DNA of 64,000 nt from assembly GCA_021838635.1 (NCBI GenBank), contig JAKCDC010000002.1, positions 1 to 64,000 of the forward strand, given 5' to 3'. Each line of letters begins with the position of its first letter. The first letter of the stretch is position 1. This stretch comes from Pseudomonadota bacterium. Lineage in GTDB: Bacteria > Pseudomonadota > Gammaproteobacteria > Steroidobacterales > Steroidobacteraceae. The position numbers and the translations under genes were made by a program. Of this stretch, positions 26,283 through 36,200 are shown one piece after another. Below the pieces are notes generated by a model. The model searched no databases, had not been told where the DNA came from, and saw nothing but the letters and a program-made list of their open reading frames with translations.

Positions 26283-27416
26283 ATGGATACATTTGCAATC
26301 ACGCAGGTCATCTGGTGGCTGCTGCTCGGGGTGTTGCTGATCGGACTTGCCGTCATGGTCGGCATGGACATGGGGGTCGGCACGATTTTGCGCTACGTCG
26401 GCAGATCGGACGCCGAGCGGCGCGTGGCGCTGAACATCATCGGGCCGCACTGGGACGGAAACCAGGTGTGGTTCATTCTCGGCGGTGGAGCGATTTTCGC
26501 GGCGTTTCCGCTGATCTATGCCACGGCGTTCTCCGGGTTCTACGTGGTCATGCTGCTGTTGCTGTGGACGATGATTCTGCGGCCGATCGGCTTCGAGTAC
26601 CGCAGCCGGATCGAGCATCGCGCGTGGCGCAACGCGTGGGATTGGGTGCTGGTGGTGAGCGGCGCGGTGCCCATGATCGTGTGTGGCGCGGCCTTTGGTA
26701 ACCTGTTTCAGGGTGTGCCCTTTCATTTCAACTGGGACCTGACGTCCTTCTATACCGGCAGCTTTCTCGGGCTGCTCAATCCGTTCGCTCTGATGACCGG
26801 GGTGCTGTCGCTGTCGCTGTCGGTGATGATGGGGTCGCTGACGATCATGAACGGTGCCGAAGGTCAGATGTACCGGCGTGCGCGCGGCGTGGTGCAGCTC
26901 GCCGGGGCGGTGGCGCTGGTGTTGTTCGCCCTCGGCGGCATCTGGGTGCACGCGCTCGCGGGCTACCAGTTGGTCGGCAGTCCGGGCGAGGGCGTGGCGC
27001 AGACACCGCTGCAGCAGACCGTGACGCTCGCTCCGGGGGCATGGCTGCATAATTTTGCGCTCGACCCGCTCCTTTGGCTGCTGCCCCTGGTGGGGTTTGC
27101 CGGCATCATCGGCGCGCTGCTCGCGGCACGGGCCGGTCGTTCGCATGTGGGCTGGTGGTGCGCAGCGCTCGGCTGGGCCGGCGTGATCGGCACGGCCGGT
27201 AGCGCGCTGTTTCCGTTCATGCTGCCCTCCAGCGCGGATCCATCAATGAGTCTGACGCTGTGGAACTCCAGCTCCAGCGAGCTGACGCTGCTGTGGATGA
27301 TCGGCTTCACCGCGGTCTTCGTGCCGCTGATCCTGTGGTACACCAGCTGGGCGTTCTGGGTGATGCGCGGCAAAGTCACGCCCGAATCACTGGCCGACGA
27401 CGAACACGCTTACTGA
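26283..27416 (+). CDS. cydB: Cytochrome bd quinol oxidase subunit II
   Basis: 377 residues, the usual length. N-terminus with VIWWLLLGVLLIGLAVMVGMDMGVGTILRYVGRSDAERRVALN and GPHWDGNQVWFILGGGAIFAAFP, both diagnostic of CydB, then RPIGFEYRSRIEHRAWRNAWD. About eight to nine membrane helices. It starts three bases after the cydA stop. Pairs with CydA to form the heterodimeric oxidase core. Confidence 0.97.
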   Translation: MDTFAITQVIWWLLLGVLLIGLAVMVGMDMGVGTILRYVGRSDAERRVALNIIGPHWDGNQVWFILGGGAIFAAFPLIYATAFSGFYVVMLLLLWTMILRPIGFEYRSRIEHRAWRNAWDWVLVVSGAVPMIVCGAAFGNLFQGVPFHFNWDLTSFYTGSFLGLLNPFALMTGVLSLSLSVMMGSLTIMNGAEGQMYRRARGVVQLAGAVALVLFALGGIWVHALAGYQLVGSPGEGVAQTPLQQTVTLAPGAWLHNFALDPLLWLLPLVGFAGIIGALLAARAGRSHVGWWCAALGWAGVIGTAGSALFPFMLPSSADPSMSLTLWNSSSSELTLLWMIGFTAVFVPLILWYTSWAFWVMRGKVTPESLADDEHAY

Positions 27417-27426
27417 GGGCACGACG

Positions 27427-27660
27427 ATGCGCAGCTTCCTCTACTTTGTTCTCTTCCTGGTCATTGCAATCCTGGTCACCGTGCTCACCGCCATTCTCGG
27501 AGACCAGGGCGCCTGGTACTTCGCCTGGCTGGTCGGCACCACGATGATCGTGCTGGTCAGTGCCGCCGGCGGGGCGATGCTGGACGCGAACGAGGAAAAC
27601 GCCGCGCAGAACCCGCCGCCGGTGGAGCACCGGCACAGCGGAGCGGGCGGCGCTGAGTGA
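27427..27660 (+). CDS. cydX: CydX-like small subunit with an extra N-terminal helix
   Basis: 77 residues. Residues 30-57 (WYFAWLVGTT...AMLDANEEN) match CydX, whose E. coli form starts MWYFAWILGT and is about 37 residues long. Here an additional hydrophobic helix (residues 4-24, FLYFVLFLVIAILVTVLTAIL) precedes it with no internal start codon in front of WYFAW, so the product is a two-helix protein. CydX stabilises the heme b595/d site of the oxidase. The gene lies between cydB and cydD; its TGA overlaps the GTG start of cydD. Confidence 0.8.
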   Translation: MRSFLYFVLFLVIAILVTVLTAILGDQGAWYFAWLVGTTMIVLVSAAGGAMLDANEENAAQNPPPVEHRHSGAGGAE

Positions 27661-29426
27661 GTTCCCTCGGGGCGGCTGACACGCCGCCCACCGCTCGCCG
27701 CGCCGCGCAGTGGTTGCGCCGGGAGGCGCGCCTCATCCGCGGCCCTCTGCTGCGGACGGCGCTGTTCACGGCACTGCTCGCGCTGTCCCTGGTCGCGCAG
27801 GCGTGGGTGCTCGCGGCGATTCTCACCGCCGGTGTGCTCGAGCGCGCTCCGTTCGCGCAGCTCTGGCCGCTGTGCGCAGCGTTGCTGGTGCTCGCGCTGC
27901 TGCGCGTGATGCTCACCATCGGCGCACGCCGCAGCGCGGTCTGCGGCGCGCAGCAACTCGCCGGCGTGCTGCGCGCTCGGCTGCTGCAGGAGGTTCAGGC
28001 GCTCGGGACCCTTGGTCTGCGCGCGAGCGCCAGTGGGGATCTGCTCACGCGCCTTGTCGATGGCATTGAGGCTGTGCTGGCGTATTTTGCGCGTTACTTG
28101 CCGCAGGCCGGCGCCGCGGTGTTGGTGCCGCTGCTGCTCGCTGCGTTCATATTTCCGGCCGACTGGCTCTCCGGTCTGGTGCTGGTCCTCACCGCGCCAT
28201 TGATCCCGCTGTTCATGGTGCTGGTCGGGCGCGCAGCCGCCCGCGCGAGCGAGCAGCGATATGCGCAGCTGCGTCGGCTTGGCGCAGCGTTCATCGATGC
28301 GCTTGGCGGGCTGGTGACGTTGCGCCAGCTCGGCGCCGCGGAGCGCTTCGCGGCGCGCCTGGAGCGGGAGAATGAGGCGTATCGCGTGCTCAGTCTGCAG
28401 GTTCTGCGCGTGGCCTTTCTGTCCTCGCTGGTGCTCGAGTTTTTCGCCATGGTCAGCATCGCGATCGTCGCGGTGTTGATCGGATTTCGGTTGCTGTGGG
28501 GTGAGCTGGCGCTGCGCGACGGGCTGTTCGTCTTGCTGTTGGCGCCGGAGTTTTACCTGCAGCTGCGTGGCCTCGGCACGTTGCGTCATACGCGCATGGA
28601 TGCGGTCGCGGCGGCCGAGCAGCTCGCGGCGCTCGAAGTGGACGCTGCGGCCGTGCCGGCGCACTCCGTCGGTACCGCGCCGGTGCGCTGCGAGCGTGCA
28701 CCGGAGATCCGCCTGGAGCACCTCGCGTACCTCTACCGCGGTCGCGGCACGGGTCTGCACGAGTGCAGTTTCACGATCAGGCCTGCGCAGCTGACCGCCC
28801 TGGTCGGTCCGAGCGGCTCGGGCAAGAGCACGCTGCTGAACCTGTTGCTGGGCTTCGCCGCGCCTGATCGGGGCCGGATCCTCGTTGATGGCGTCGATTT
28901 GGCAGGATGTGATCCGCGCCAATGGCGCGACTGCATCGCGTGGGTGCCGCAAAGCAGCCACGTGTTCGAAGGCACGGTGCGCGAGAACGTGCTGGTAGCG
29001 AACCGCGAGGCCGACGCGGCAGCGCTGAACCGGGCGCTCGAGGCGAGCGGACTCGCCCCCGTGCTGGCACGTCTGCCGCACGGCGCGGAGACCGTGCTCG
29101 GTGAGCGCGGCGTTGGATTGTCCGGCGGGCAGCTGCAACGTCTGGCGCTGGCGCGCGCACTGGTGCGTGAGCGGACCCGGGTGTGGCTGCTCGATGAGCC
29201 GGCTGCGCATCTGGATCGCGATGGGGCGGGCGAGTTCCAAGCGTTGATCCGTGCGGCCGCCGCATCGCGTACTGTGTTGATGGCGGTACATCGGTTGAGC
29301 GCGGCGTGCGCGGCCGACTGGGTGGTCGTGCTCGAGGGTGGCCGTGTCGTTGAGCAGGGTCCGCCGCAGCACCTGCGAGGCAGCGCCGGCGCATTCAGCG
29401 CGCTGCTGCAGGCCGAGCACTCATGA
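27657..29426 (+). CDS. cydD: Heterodimeric glutathione/cysteine ABC exporter, CydD
   Basis: 589 residues from a GTG that overlaps the cydX stop (GTGA). N-terminal six-helix membrane domain, with LTAPLIPLFMVLVGRAAARASEQRYAQLRRLGAAFIDALGGLVTLRQLG characteristic of CydD. Walker A GPSGSGKST, signature LSGGQLQRLALARAL, Walker B TRVWLLDEPAAHLD. CydDC exports reduced thiols and is needed for cytochrome bd assembly. Placement next to cydABX, unlike E. coli where cydDC is separate, supports the role. Confidence 0.95.
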   Translation: MSSLGAADTPPTARRAAQWLRREARLIRGPLLRTALFTALLALSLVAQAWVLAAILTAGVLERAPFAQLWPLCAALLVLALLRVMLTIGARRSAVCGAQQLAGVLRARLLQEVQALGTLGLRASASGDLLTRLVDGIEAVLAYFARYLPQAGAAVLVPLLLAAFIFPADWLSGLVLVLTAPLIPLFMVLVGRAAARASEQRYAQLRRLGAAFIDALGGLVTLRQLGAAERFAARLERENEAYRVLSLQVLRVAFLSSLVLEFFAMVSIAIVAVLIGFRLLWGELALRDGLFVLLLAPEFYLQLRGLGTLRHTRMDAVAAAEQLAALEVDAAAVPAHSVGTAPVRCERAPEIRLEHLAYLYRGRGTGLHECSFTIRPAQLTALVGPSGSGKSTLLNLLLGFAAPDRGRILVDGVDLAGCDPRQWRDCIAWVPQSSHVFEGTVRENVLVANREADAAALNRALEASGLAPVLARLPHGAETVLGERGVGLSGGQLQRLALARALVRERTRVWLLDEPAAHLDRDGAGEFQALIRAAAASRTVLMAVHRLSAACAADWVVVLEGGRVVEQGPPQHLRGSAGAFSALLQAEHS

Positions 29427-31141
29427 GCGCACCCACGCTCTCCACGGTCAGACGTCTGCTCGCGGTCCTCTTTCCGCAGCGCCGCTGGATGCTCGGTGGG
29501 GCCGGTCTGGCGCTACTCGCGGCGCTTGCCGCCACCGGGCTGATGGCGGTGTCGGGCTGGTTCATCGCCGCCATGGCGCTTGCCGGCACGGCGGGACTTG
29601 CCATCAACTACTACACGCCGGCGGCGGCGATCCGCCTGTTCGCCATCGTGCGTAGCGCCGGGCGCTATGGCGAGCGCCTGATCACCCACGAAGCGACGCT
29701 GCGGGGTCTGTCGCGGCTGCGCGTCTGGGTGTTCCGGCGCCTGATCCCACTTGCGCCGGCACGCCTGGGCGCGCTGCGCAGCGCGGAGCTGTTCGCACGG
29801 TTGCGCGCCGATGTCGATGCGCTCGAGCATTTCTATCTGGCGGTGCTGGTGCCCGGCAGCGTGGCGCTACTGAGTACGGCTGCCGCGGCGCTGCTGTGTC
29901 TGGCACTGCTGCCGGCGGCCGCGGGTGCGCTGTTGATCGGTGTGCTGCTCGCCGGAGTGCTCGCCCCGCTGTGGCTGCAGCGGCGAGCGGCCCCGCATGC
30001 CGCTCGCGCCGTACTCTTGGGCGCCGCGCTGCGCGGGCGCTTGCTCGATGCACTGCGCGGACAGGCCGAGTTGCTTGTCTGGGGTGGTGTCGCAGCGCAC
30101 AGCGGCCGCATCAGGGCGTTGGCGGCGGATCTTGATGCCCGCCGCACCCGCGTGGAGTTCCTGGAGGCGCTCGGTAGCGCGCTGGTCGGGCTGTGTGCGC
30201 AACTGACGCTGCTCGCGGTGCTGCTGTTCGCGCTGCCAGCCGTGCATCGCGGCCGGCTTTCCCCGCCGCTGCTGGTGCTGCTGACGCTGCTGGTGCTGTC
30301 CTCTTTTGAGATCATCGCTCCACTCACCGAGGCGCTTGCTCGCTGGTCATCGACGCTGACCTCGGCAGAGCGCGTGTTTGCGCTTGCCGAGACACCGCCG
30401 CCGATGCACGAACCGAGTGCAGCCGCGCCGATTCCGCCGCGCCCCGCGATCGTCTTCGAGGGCGTGGGGCTGCGTTACGAGGAGGAGGGTGCCTGGGCGC
30501 TCGAGAACCTCGATTTGACGCTGGCGCCGGGAGTGCGCGTGGCAGTAGTCGGGCCGTCCGGGGCGGGTAAGAGTTCGTTGATCGCGGCGCTGTTGAAATT
30601 CTACCCTGTGCAGCGCGGTCGGGTGCTGTTCGGCGATCAGCCGCTCGAGGCGCTCGACGGCGATGCTCTCAGGCGGCGCATTGCCGTGATCGCACAGCAG
30701 ACGGTGCTATTCAATCAGTCGCTTCTCGATAACCTGCTGCTCGCTGCGCCGCAGGCGAGCGCTGAGCAGATTGCGCGTGCGGTGAGTCTGGCGCAGTTAG
30801 ATTCATTCATCGCATCGCTGCCTGAGGGTTATGACACTGTGCTTGGCGAAGGCGGTGCGCTCGTGTCTGGGGGCGAGGCGCGCCGTATCTCGATCGCCAG
30901 GGCGCTTTTGCAGGACGCGCCGGTGCTCGTGCTCGATGAACCAACGGAGGGGCTGGATGCGCATACGGCGCGCGGGCTGTATGCGGCGCTTTCGAGCGCT
31001 GCGCGCGGACGTACGGTGCTGCTGATCACGCACCGCGTCAGTGGTCTGGCGCAATTGGTGGATGAGGTGGTGATCTTGGCGGCCGGACGGATACGTGCTC
31101 GCGTGCCGGTCGCGACGTATCTGGCGAGCGGGCGAGATTGA
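29423..31141 (+). CDS. cydC: Heterodimeric glutathione/cysteine ABC exporter, CydC
   Basis: 572 residues, ATG overlapping the cydD TGA by four bases. Membrane domain with GLMAVSGWFIAAMALAG and RSAGRYGERLITHEATLRGL, both typical of CydC. Walker A GPSGAGKSS, signature VSGGEARRISIARALL (a degenerate LSGGQ), Walker B PVLVLDEPTEGLD. Partner of CydD and last gene of the operon. After the stop the same frame stays open for 17 further residues before a TAA at 31193. Confidence 0.95.
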   Translation: MSAPTLSTVRRLLAVLFPQRRWMLGGAGLALLAALAATGLMAVSGWFIAAMALAGTAGLAINYYTPAAAIRLFAIVRSAGRYGERLITHEATLRGLSRLRVWVFRRLIPLAPARLGALRSAELFARLRADVDALEHFYLAVLVPGSVALLSTAAAALLCLALLPAAAGALLIGVLLAGVLAPLWLQRRAAPHAARAVLLGAALRGRLLDALRGQAELLVWGGVAAHSGRIRALAADLDARRTRVEFLEALGSALVGLCAQLTLLAVLLFALPAVHRGRLSPPLLVLLTLLVLSSFEIIAPLTEALARWSSTLTSAERVFALAETPPPMHEPSAAAPIPPRPAIVFEGVGLRYEEEGAWALENLDLTLAPGVRVAVVGPSGAGKSSLIAALLKFYPVQRGRVLFGDQPLEALDGDALRRRIAVIAQQTVLFNQSLLDNLLLAAPQASAEQIARAVSLAQLDSFIASLPEGYDTVLGEGGALVSGGEARRISIARALLQDAPVLVLDEPTEGLDAHTARGLYAALSSAARGRTVLLITHRVSGLAQLVDEVVILAAGRIRARVPVATYLASGRD

Positions 31142-31299
31142 TCGTCGCTGGAATATGTCTCCTACGGCATTGGCGTCGACAAAATCAAGGAGTAAAGTCA
31201 CAAAATTCGAAGCTCGCACGCGACGGCGGCGCCATATGTGGGCTTGGTTGTTTGCAGGCCTGAGGCGCCAGGTCTGTGTGGCCGATCGTGGAGATCAGA

Positions 31300-31824
31300 A
31301 TGAGAAGAATACAGGGGATGCTGCTGGCGCTGGGGGTGCTGGCGGCGACACCGGTCATGGCCGCGGGACTCACGTTCGGGCAGTGGCGGGTGGCGACCAC
31401 CACCGGGGGCCATTACGCCTATGCCGCGACGGTCAATCGACGCGGCGAGCTGTTTGGGGAATTCTGCGACTACAAGTCGGCCTCCTGTCGTTGGCTGCTC
31501 GCGGTGCACACCCCGTGCCAGTTCGGCGATGTCTATCCGGTGCTCGCCAACTCTGCGGCGGGCGCCAATCCCATCGCGATCTTCTGCGTCGGTGCGATCG
31601 GGCCGCACACGTTCGGGATGGCGCTGATGAACGGCAAGAAGCTCCAGGCGAGCATTGCGCATGCCCGGCGGGTCGGGTTCGCGGTGCCGCTGAGCAAGGG
31701 GCGATTTGTCCTGTCACGCTTCGCGCTACAGGGCCGCTTGCAGGCGACCGCGCTCCTGAATCGATCATTCTCGGCCGAGATCGAGCGCCGTCGCCAGGCG
31801 CCTGTCGCCGAATTGCGACTCTGA
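31300..31824 (+). CDS. Small exported protein of unknown function
   Basis: 174 residues from MRRIQGMLL at 31300, with a clear signal peptide (LLALGVLAATPVMAAG). The mature part begins LTFGQWRVATTTGGHYAYAAT and contains a few cysteines (FCDYKSASC, TPC, IFC) that may pair. The opening FG-x-W-x-V is reminiscent of IalB-type periplasmic proteins, but the rest is not convincing. No operon partner: 158 bases separate it from cydC and 240 from the RND genes. Confidence 0.6.
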   Translation: MRRIQGMLLALGVLAATPVMAAGLTFGQWRVATTTGGHYAYAATVNRRGELFGEFCDYKSASCRWLLAVHTPCQFGDVYPVLANSAAGANPIAIFCVGAIGPHTFGMALMNGKKLQASIAHARRVGFAVPLSKGRFVLSRFALQGRLQATALLNRSFSAEIERRRQAPVAELRL

Positions 31825-32064
31825 GGCGGCCTCGGCGCCGTACCCGGCGCCGCCGGATCAGGACCGGTTGCGGGGTCGAGGACCTTCCGTGGGCGCGACC
31901 GGCGCCTCGGGCCGCGCGCCGAGACGAGCCGCATGGGACAGTGAAGCGGATAAAATAGTAGTCTCTACCCCTGCGGCTGCGCATGCTGCGGTCCGGACGT
32001 CAGGCTCGGGACGTTCGGTGCTGTTAGCGCCTGTTCCCCGCGAGTACATAGGAGATTGGGAGTC

Positions 32065-33201
32065 GTGGAGAAGCGCGTGATGTGGCGGCGGCTGGTGATC
32101 GTGCTCGTCGCAATGGCATTCGTGTTGGGCGGGGTGACGGCGTGGAACGCCGTCAAGGCCCATTTCATTCACCAGTTCATGGTGAAGAACGCCAGTCAGC
32201 CTCAGACGGTGAGCACGACGACGGCGCAGTACTCGCTCTGGCAGCCGCACGTGAGCGCGGTCGGCAGCCTGCGCGCCGTGCATGGTGTCGAAGTCACCAC
32301 CCAGCTTGCCGGCATGGTCGAGACCATCGATTTCCGCTCCGGCGAGTCGGTGCGCGCCGGTCAGGTGCTCGTACAATTGAATGCCGCGCCGGACATCGCG
32401 CAACTGCATTCGCTCCAGGCGGCCGCGCACTACGCGGCGCTGACCTACCGGCGTGACGTCCTGCAGTACAAGGCGCAGGCCATCGGCAAGGCGACGCTCG
32501 ATGCGGCGACCGCGAACTGGCAGAGCGCCGAAGCGCAGGCCACCGCGCAGGCGGCGCTGGTGGCGGAGAAGACGGTGCGCGCTCCGTTCGCCGGTCGACT
32601 CGGAATCACCACCGTCAATCCGGGCCAGTACCTGCAGCCCGGAACGGCCATCGTGAGCCTGGAGTCACTCGATCCGATCTACGTCGACTTCGATCTGCCG
32701 CAGAGCGATCTGTCGCGGGTGCGCACGGGGGAAGTGACGCGTGTCACCACGGACGCCTTTCCGGGCAAGATCTTCTCCGGGCGGGTCACCTCGATTGACT
32801 CGCTGGTCGATCCTTCGACACGCAACTTCAAAGCCGAAGCTACTCTCGCCAATCCTGGCCTGCTGCTGCGGCCGGGAATGTTCGTGGACACCGCCGTGCA
32901 GTCCGGCGCCAAGCAGCGATACCTCACGCTGCCGCAGACGGCGATCACGTACAACCCGTACGGTGACACGGTGTTCGTCGTGCACCAAGGGAAAGGGCCG
33001 AAGGCGAACGATACCGTCGAACAGATGTTCGTGACGCTCGGCCCGACTCGTGGTGACCAGATCGCGGTGCTGAAGGGGATCACGGTCGGGGAGCAAGTCG
33101 TCACCAGCGGTCAGCTGAAGCTGAAGAACGGTTCGCCCGTCATCATCAACAACAGCGTGCAGCCGCTGAATAACCCGAATCCCTCGCCGCAGGAACATTG
33201 A
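32065..33201 (+). CDS. RND efflux periplasmic adaptor (MexH/MdtA-like)
   Basis: About 378 residues from a GTG at 32065, nine bases after AGGAGA; the ATG at 32080 is an alternative. N-terminal membrane anchor (LVIVLVAMAFVLGGVTAW), lipoyl halves GVEVTTQLAGMVETIDFRSGESVRAGQVLV and KTVRAPFAGRLGITTVNPGQYLQPG, then VDFDLPQSDLSRVRTG and LRPGMFVDTAV. The helical hairpin is short, as in the MexH group. Partner of the RND pump ten bases downstream. No outer-membrane gene is adjacent, so it probably shares a channel encoded elsewhere. Confidence 0.9.
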   Translation: MEKRVMWRRLVIVLVAMAFVLGGVTAWNAVKAHFIHQFMVKNASQPQTVSTTTAQYSLWQPHVSAVGSLRAVHGVEVTTQLAGMVETIDFRSGESVRAGQVLVQLNAAPDIAQLHSLQAAAHYAALTYRRDVLQYKAQAIGKATLDAATANWQSAEAQATAQAALVAEKTVRAPFAGRLGITTVNPGQYLQPGTAIVSLESLDPIYVDFDLPQSDLSRVRTGEVTRVTTDAFPGKIFSGRVTSIDSLVDPSTRNFKAEATLANPGLLLRPGMFVDTAVQSGAKQRYLTLPQTAITYNPYGDTVFVVHQGKGPKANDTVEQMFVTLGPTRGDQIAVLKGITVGEQVVTSGQLKLKNGSPVIINNSVQPLNNPNPSPQEH

Positions 33202-33211
33202 GGCGGCCGGC

Positions 33212-36200
33212 GTGAAATTCACTGAATTATTCATCCGCCGGCCGGTTCTGTCGGCGGTCGTCAGTCTGCTGATGCTGGTGCTCGGCATCCGTGCGATCTT
33301 CTCCCTGCCGGTGACGCAGTACCCGAAGACCCAGAGCGCGGTCATCACCGTGACCACCGACTACTACGGCGCCGATGCGCAGACCGTGGCCGGATTCATC
33401 ACCCAGCCGCTCGAAGCGGCGATCGCCCAGGCGCAGGGCATCGATTACATGGCCTCCTCCTCGAGCACGGGCAGCTCGGTGATCACCGCGACGCTGCGGC
33501 TTAACTACAGTGCCAACCGCGCGCTCACCGAGATCAGCGCGCAGGTGAACGCGGTGCGCAATCAGCTGCCGCCGCAATCGCAGCTGCCGGTGATCCAGCT
33601 GGCGAAGAACCAGACGACCGACACGATGTACATCGGCTACTTCAGCGATGTCGTCCCGACCAACGCATTGACCGATTTTCTGCTGCGCGTCGTGCAGCCG
33701 CAGCTCAATGCCATTCCCGGCGTACAGAACGCAGAAGTGCTGGGCGGACGCACCTTCGCGCTGCGCGCGTGGCTCGACCCGAACCGGATGGCCGCGCACG
33801 GGGTCACCGCCGCGGACGTCTACCAGGCGCTGGCGGCGAACAATTACTTGTCCGCCGCCGGTGAGACCAAGGGACAGATGGTGAGCATCAAGCTCACCGC
33901 CTCGACCGATCCGCATTCTCTGCGCGCATTCCGCAACCTCGTGATCCGCGACCAGAACGGCGCAATTGTCCGCCTGAAGGACGTGGCCACGGTGGTGCTC
34001 GGGGCGCAGAACTACAACGCCGCGGTGCGCTTCAGCGGCCGTCCAGGCGTATTTATCGGCATCAAGTCCGCGCCGAGCGCCAGCGTGCTGACCGTGGCCA
34101 AGCGGGTCAAGGCGGCCCTGCCGGTGATTGCCCGGCAGCTGCCGAACGGGATCACCCAGAAGGTCGTGTTCGACGGCACCACGTTCATTTATGCCTCGAT
34201 TGTCGACGTCGTGCGCACGCTCATCGAGACGCTGCTGATCGTCACGGTCGTGATCTTTCTGTTCCTCGGCAGCCCGCGCGCCTCGGCAGTCCCGGCGCTG
34301 GCGATGCCGTTGTCGATCGTCGGTGCGTTCATCTTCATGCTCGCGCTCGGCTATTCGATCAATTTGCTGACGCTGCTCGCGCTGGTACTGGCGATCGGAC
34401 TGGTGGTCGACGATGCCATCATCGTGGTGGAGAACATCGACCGCCACATGAAGGAAGGGAAAACGCCGCTCGATGCGGCCATTCTCGGTGCCCATGAGCT
34501 CAACGGTCCGATCATCGCGATGACCGTCGTGCTGGTGGCCGCGTACGCGCCGATCGCCTTCCAGACTGGCTTGACGGGCGCGCTGTTCACTCAGTTCGCC
34601 TTTACCCTGGTCGGTGCCGTGATCTGCTCGGCCATCATCGCACTCACCCTCTCACCGATGATGTGTTCGCGGATCTTCCGCAGCAACCAGGAAGACAACC
34701 GTTTTACCCATCTGCTCGACCGCGCCTTCAATCGGCTGCGCCGTGCGTACCGGCGGGTGTTGTCGAACTGGTTGCGCACCTGGCCGGTGCTTATCGTGCT
34801 CGGCGTCGTGCTGCTCGGCGGGGTTTTCTATCTGTTCAAGACCTCCAAGTCCCAGCTGGCGCCGCAGGAAGATCAGGGCGTGGTGCTGTATCAGCTGATC
34901 GGGCCGCCGGATGCGACTTTGCAGCAGATGCAGACCTATACGCAGCAGATCTTCCAGGCCGCCCGAACGCTGCCGGAATACCGTCAAGCCTTTCAGATGA
35001 TCGGCTCCCCGGCGGTGAGTCAGGGTTTTGGCGGCATTTTGCTCAAGCCCTGGGATCAGCGCACCCGCAATGCCACGCAGATTCAGCAGGTGCTGCAGCA
35101 GCGCTGGAATCACATCGCCGGGGCGCAGATCGCCGCGTTCCAGTTCCCCTCACTGCCCGGCGCGCAGGGTCTGCCGGTGCAGTTTGTAATCACCACCGCG
35201 CAGCCGATCAGTAACCTGTATGACGTCGCCCAGAAGGTACTCGACAAGGCGCGCGCCAGCGGACTGTTCTTCTTCGTCGCATCGGATCTGAAGATCGATC
35301 AACCGCAGGACAAGATCGTCGTCAATCCGTACAAAGTGGCCGATCTTGGACTGACGCAGCAGGAGGTTGCGGCGACGCTCGGTGCGGCGCTCGGCGGCGG
35401 CTACGTCAATTACTTCGAGCTCGCGGGGCGCTCGTATCAGGTCATCCCGCAGGTGCTGCAGCGGTTCCGGTTGAACCCGAGCCAGGTGCTCGATTATCAC
35501 CTGCGCACCGCGAGCGGCGCGATCGTACAGCTCGGTACCGTGGCCCGCCTGCAGCGCGAGGTCGTGCCGGAGTCGATCAATCACTTTCAGCGCCTGAATT
35601 CCGCGACTATTGCCGGTGCTCCTGCTGTGTCCCAGGGCGAGGCTTTGGCGTTTCTGCGCAAGGCGCTGCACTCGGTGGCCCCGAGCGGCTTTACGGCGAA
35701 CTATGCCGGGGAGTCCCGCCAGTTCATGACCGGCACGAACAGCTTCCTGGTTACGTTTGGCTTTTCGCTGATCATCGTGTTTCTGGCGCTCGCGGCGCTG
35801 TTCGAGAGTTTCCGCGACCCGGTGGTGATTCTGGTGTCGGTGCCGGCGGCGCTATTCGGCGCACTGCTGTTCATCAATATCGGGGTGACGACCCTCAACA
35901 TCTACACGCAGGTCGGTCTGGTGACGCTGCTTGGCCTGATCAGTAAGCACGGCATTCTCATGGTGCAGTTTGCCAACGACCTGCAGCGCGCGGGGCACAG
36001 CAAGTTGCAGGCCATCGAGGAGGCGGCCGAGGTGCGCCTGCGGCCCATCCTGATGACCACCGCAGCGATGGTCATGGGTGTGCTCCCGATGGTGTTCGCA
36101 AGCGGAGCCGGTGCGGCTGGGCGGCGTGCGATGGGCGTGGTGATTGCCACGGGACTGTCGATTGGCACGTTGTTCACGCTGTTTATCGTGCCGGCCGTGT

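Noticed and set aside
27441-29420. 659-codon open frame on the minus strand opposite cydD
   Set aside because: Composition is Arg/Gln/His-rich with no recognisable domain; it mirrors the clear CydD frame, as expected in high-GC DNA.
31095-31958. 287-codon frame spanning the cydC end and the small exported protein
   Set aside because: It crosses two better-supported genes and has a low-complexity translation; the signal-peptide frame at 31300 is convincing.
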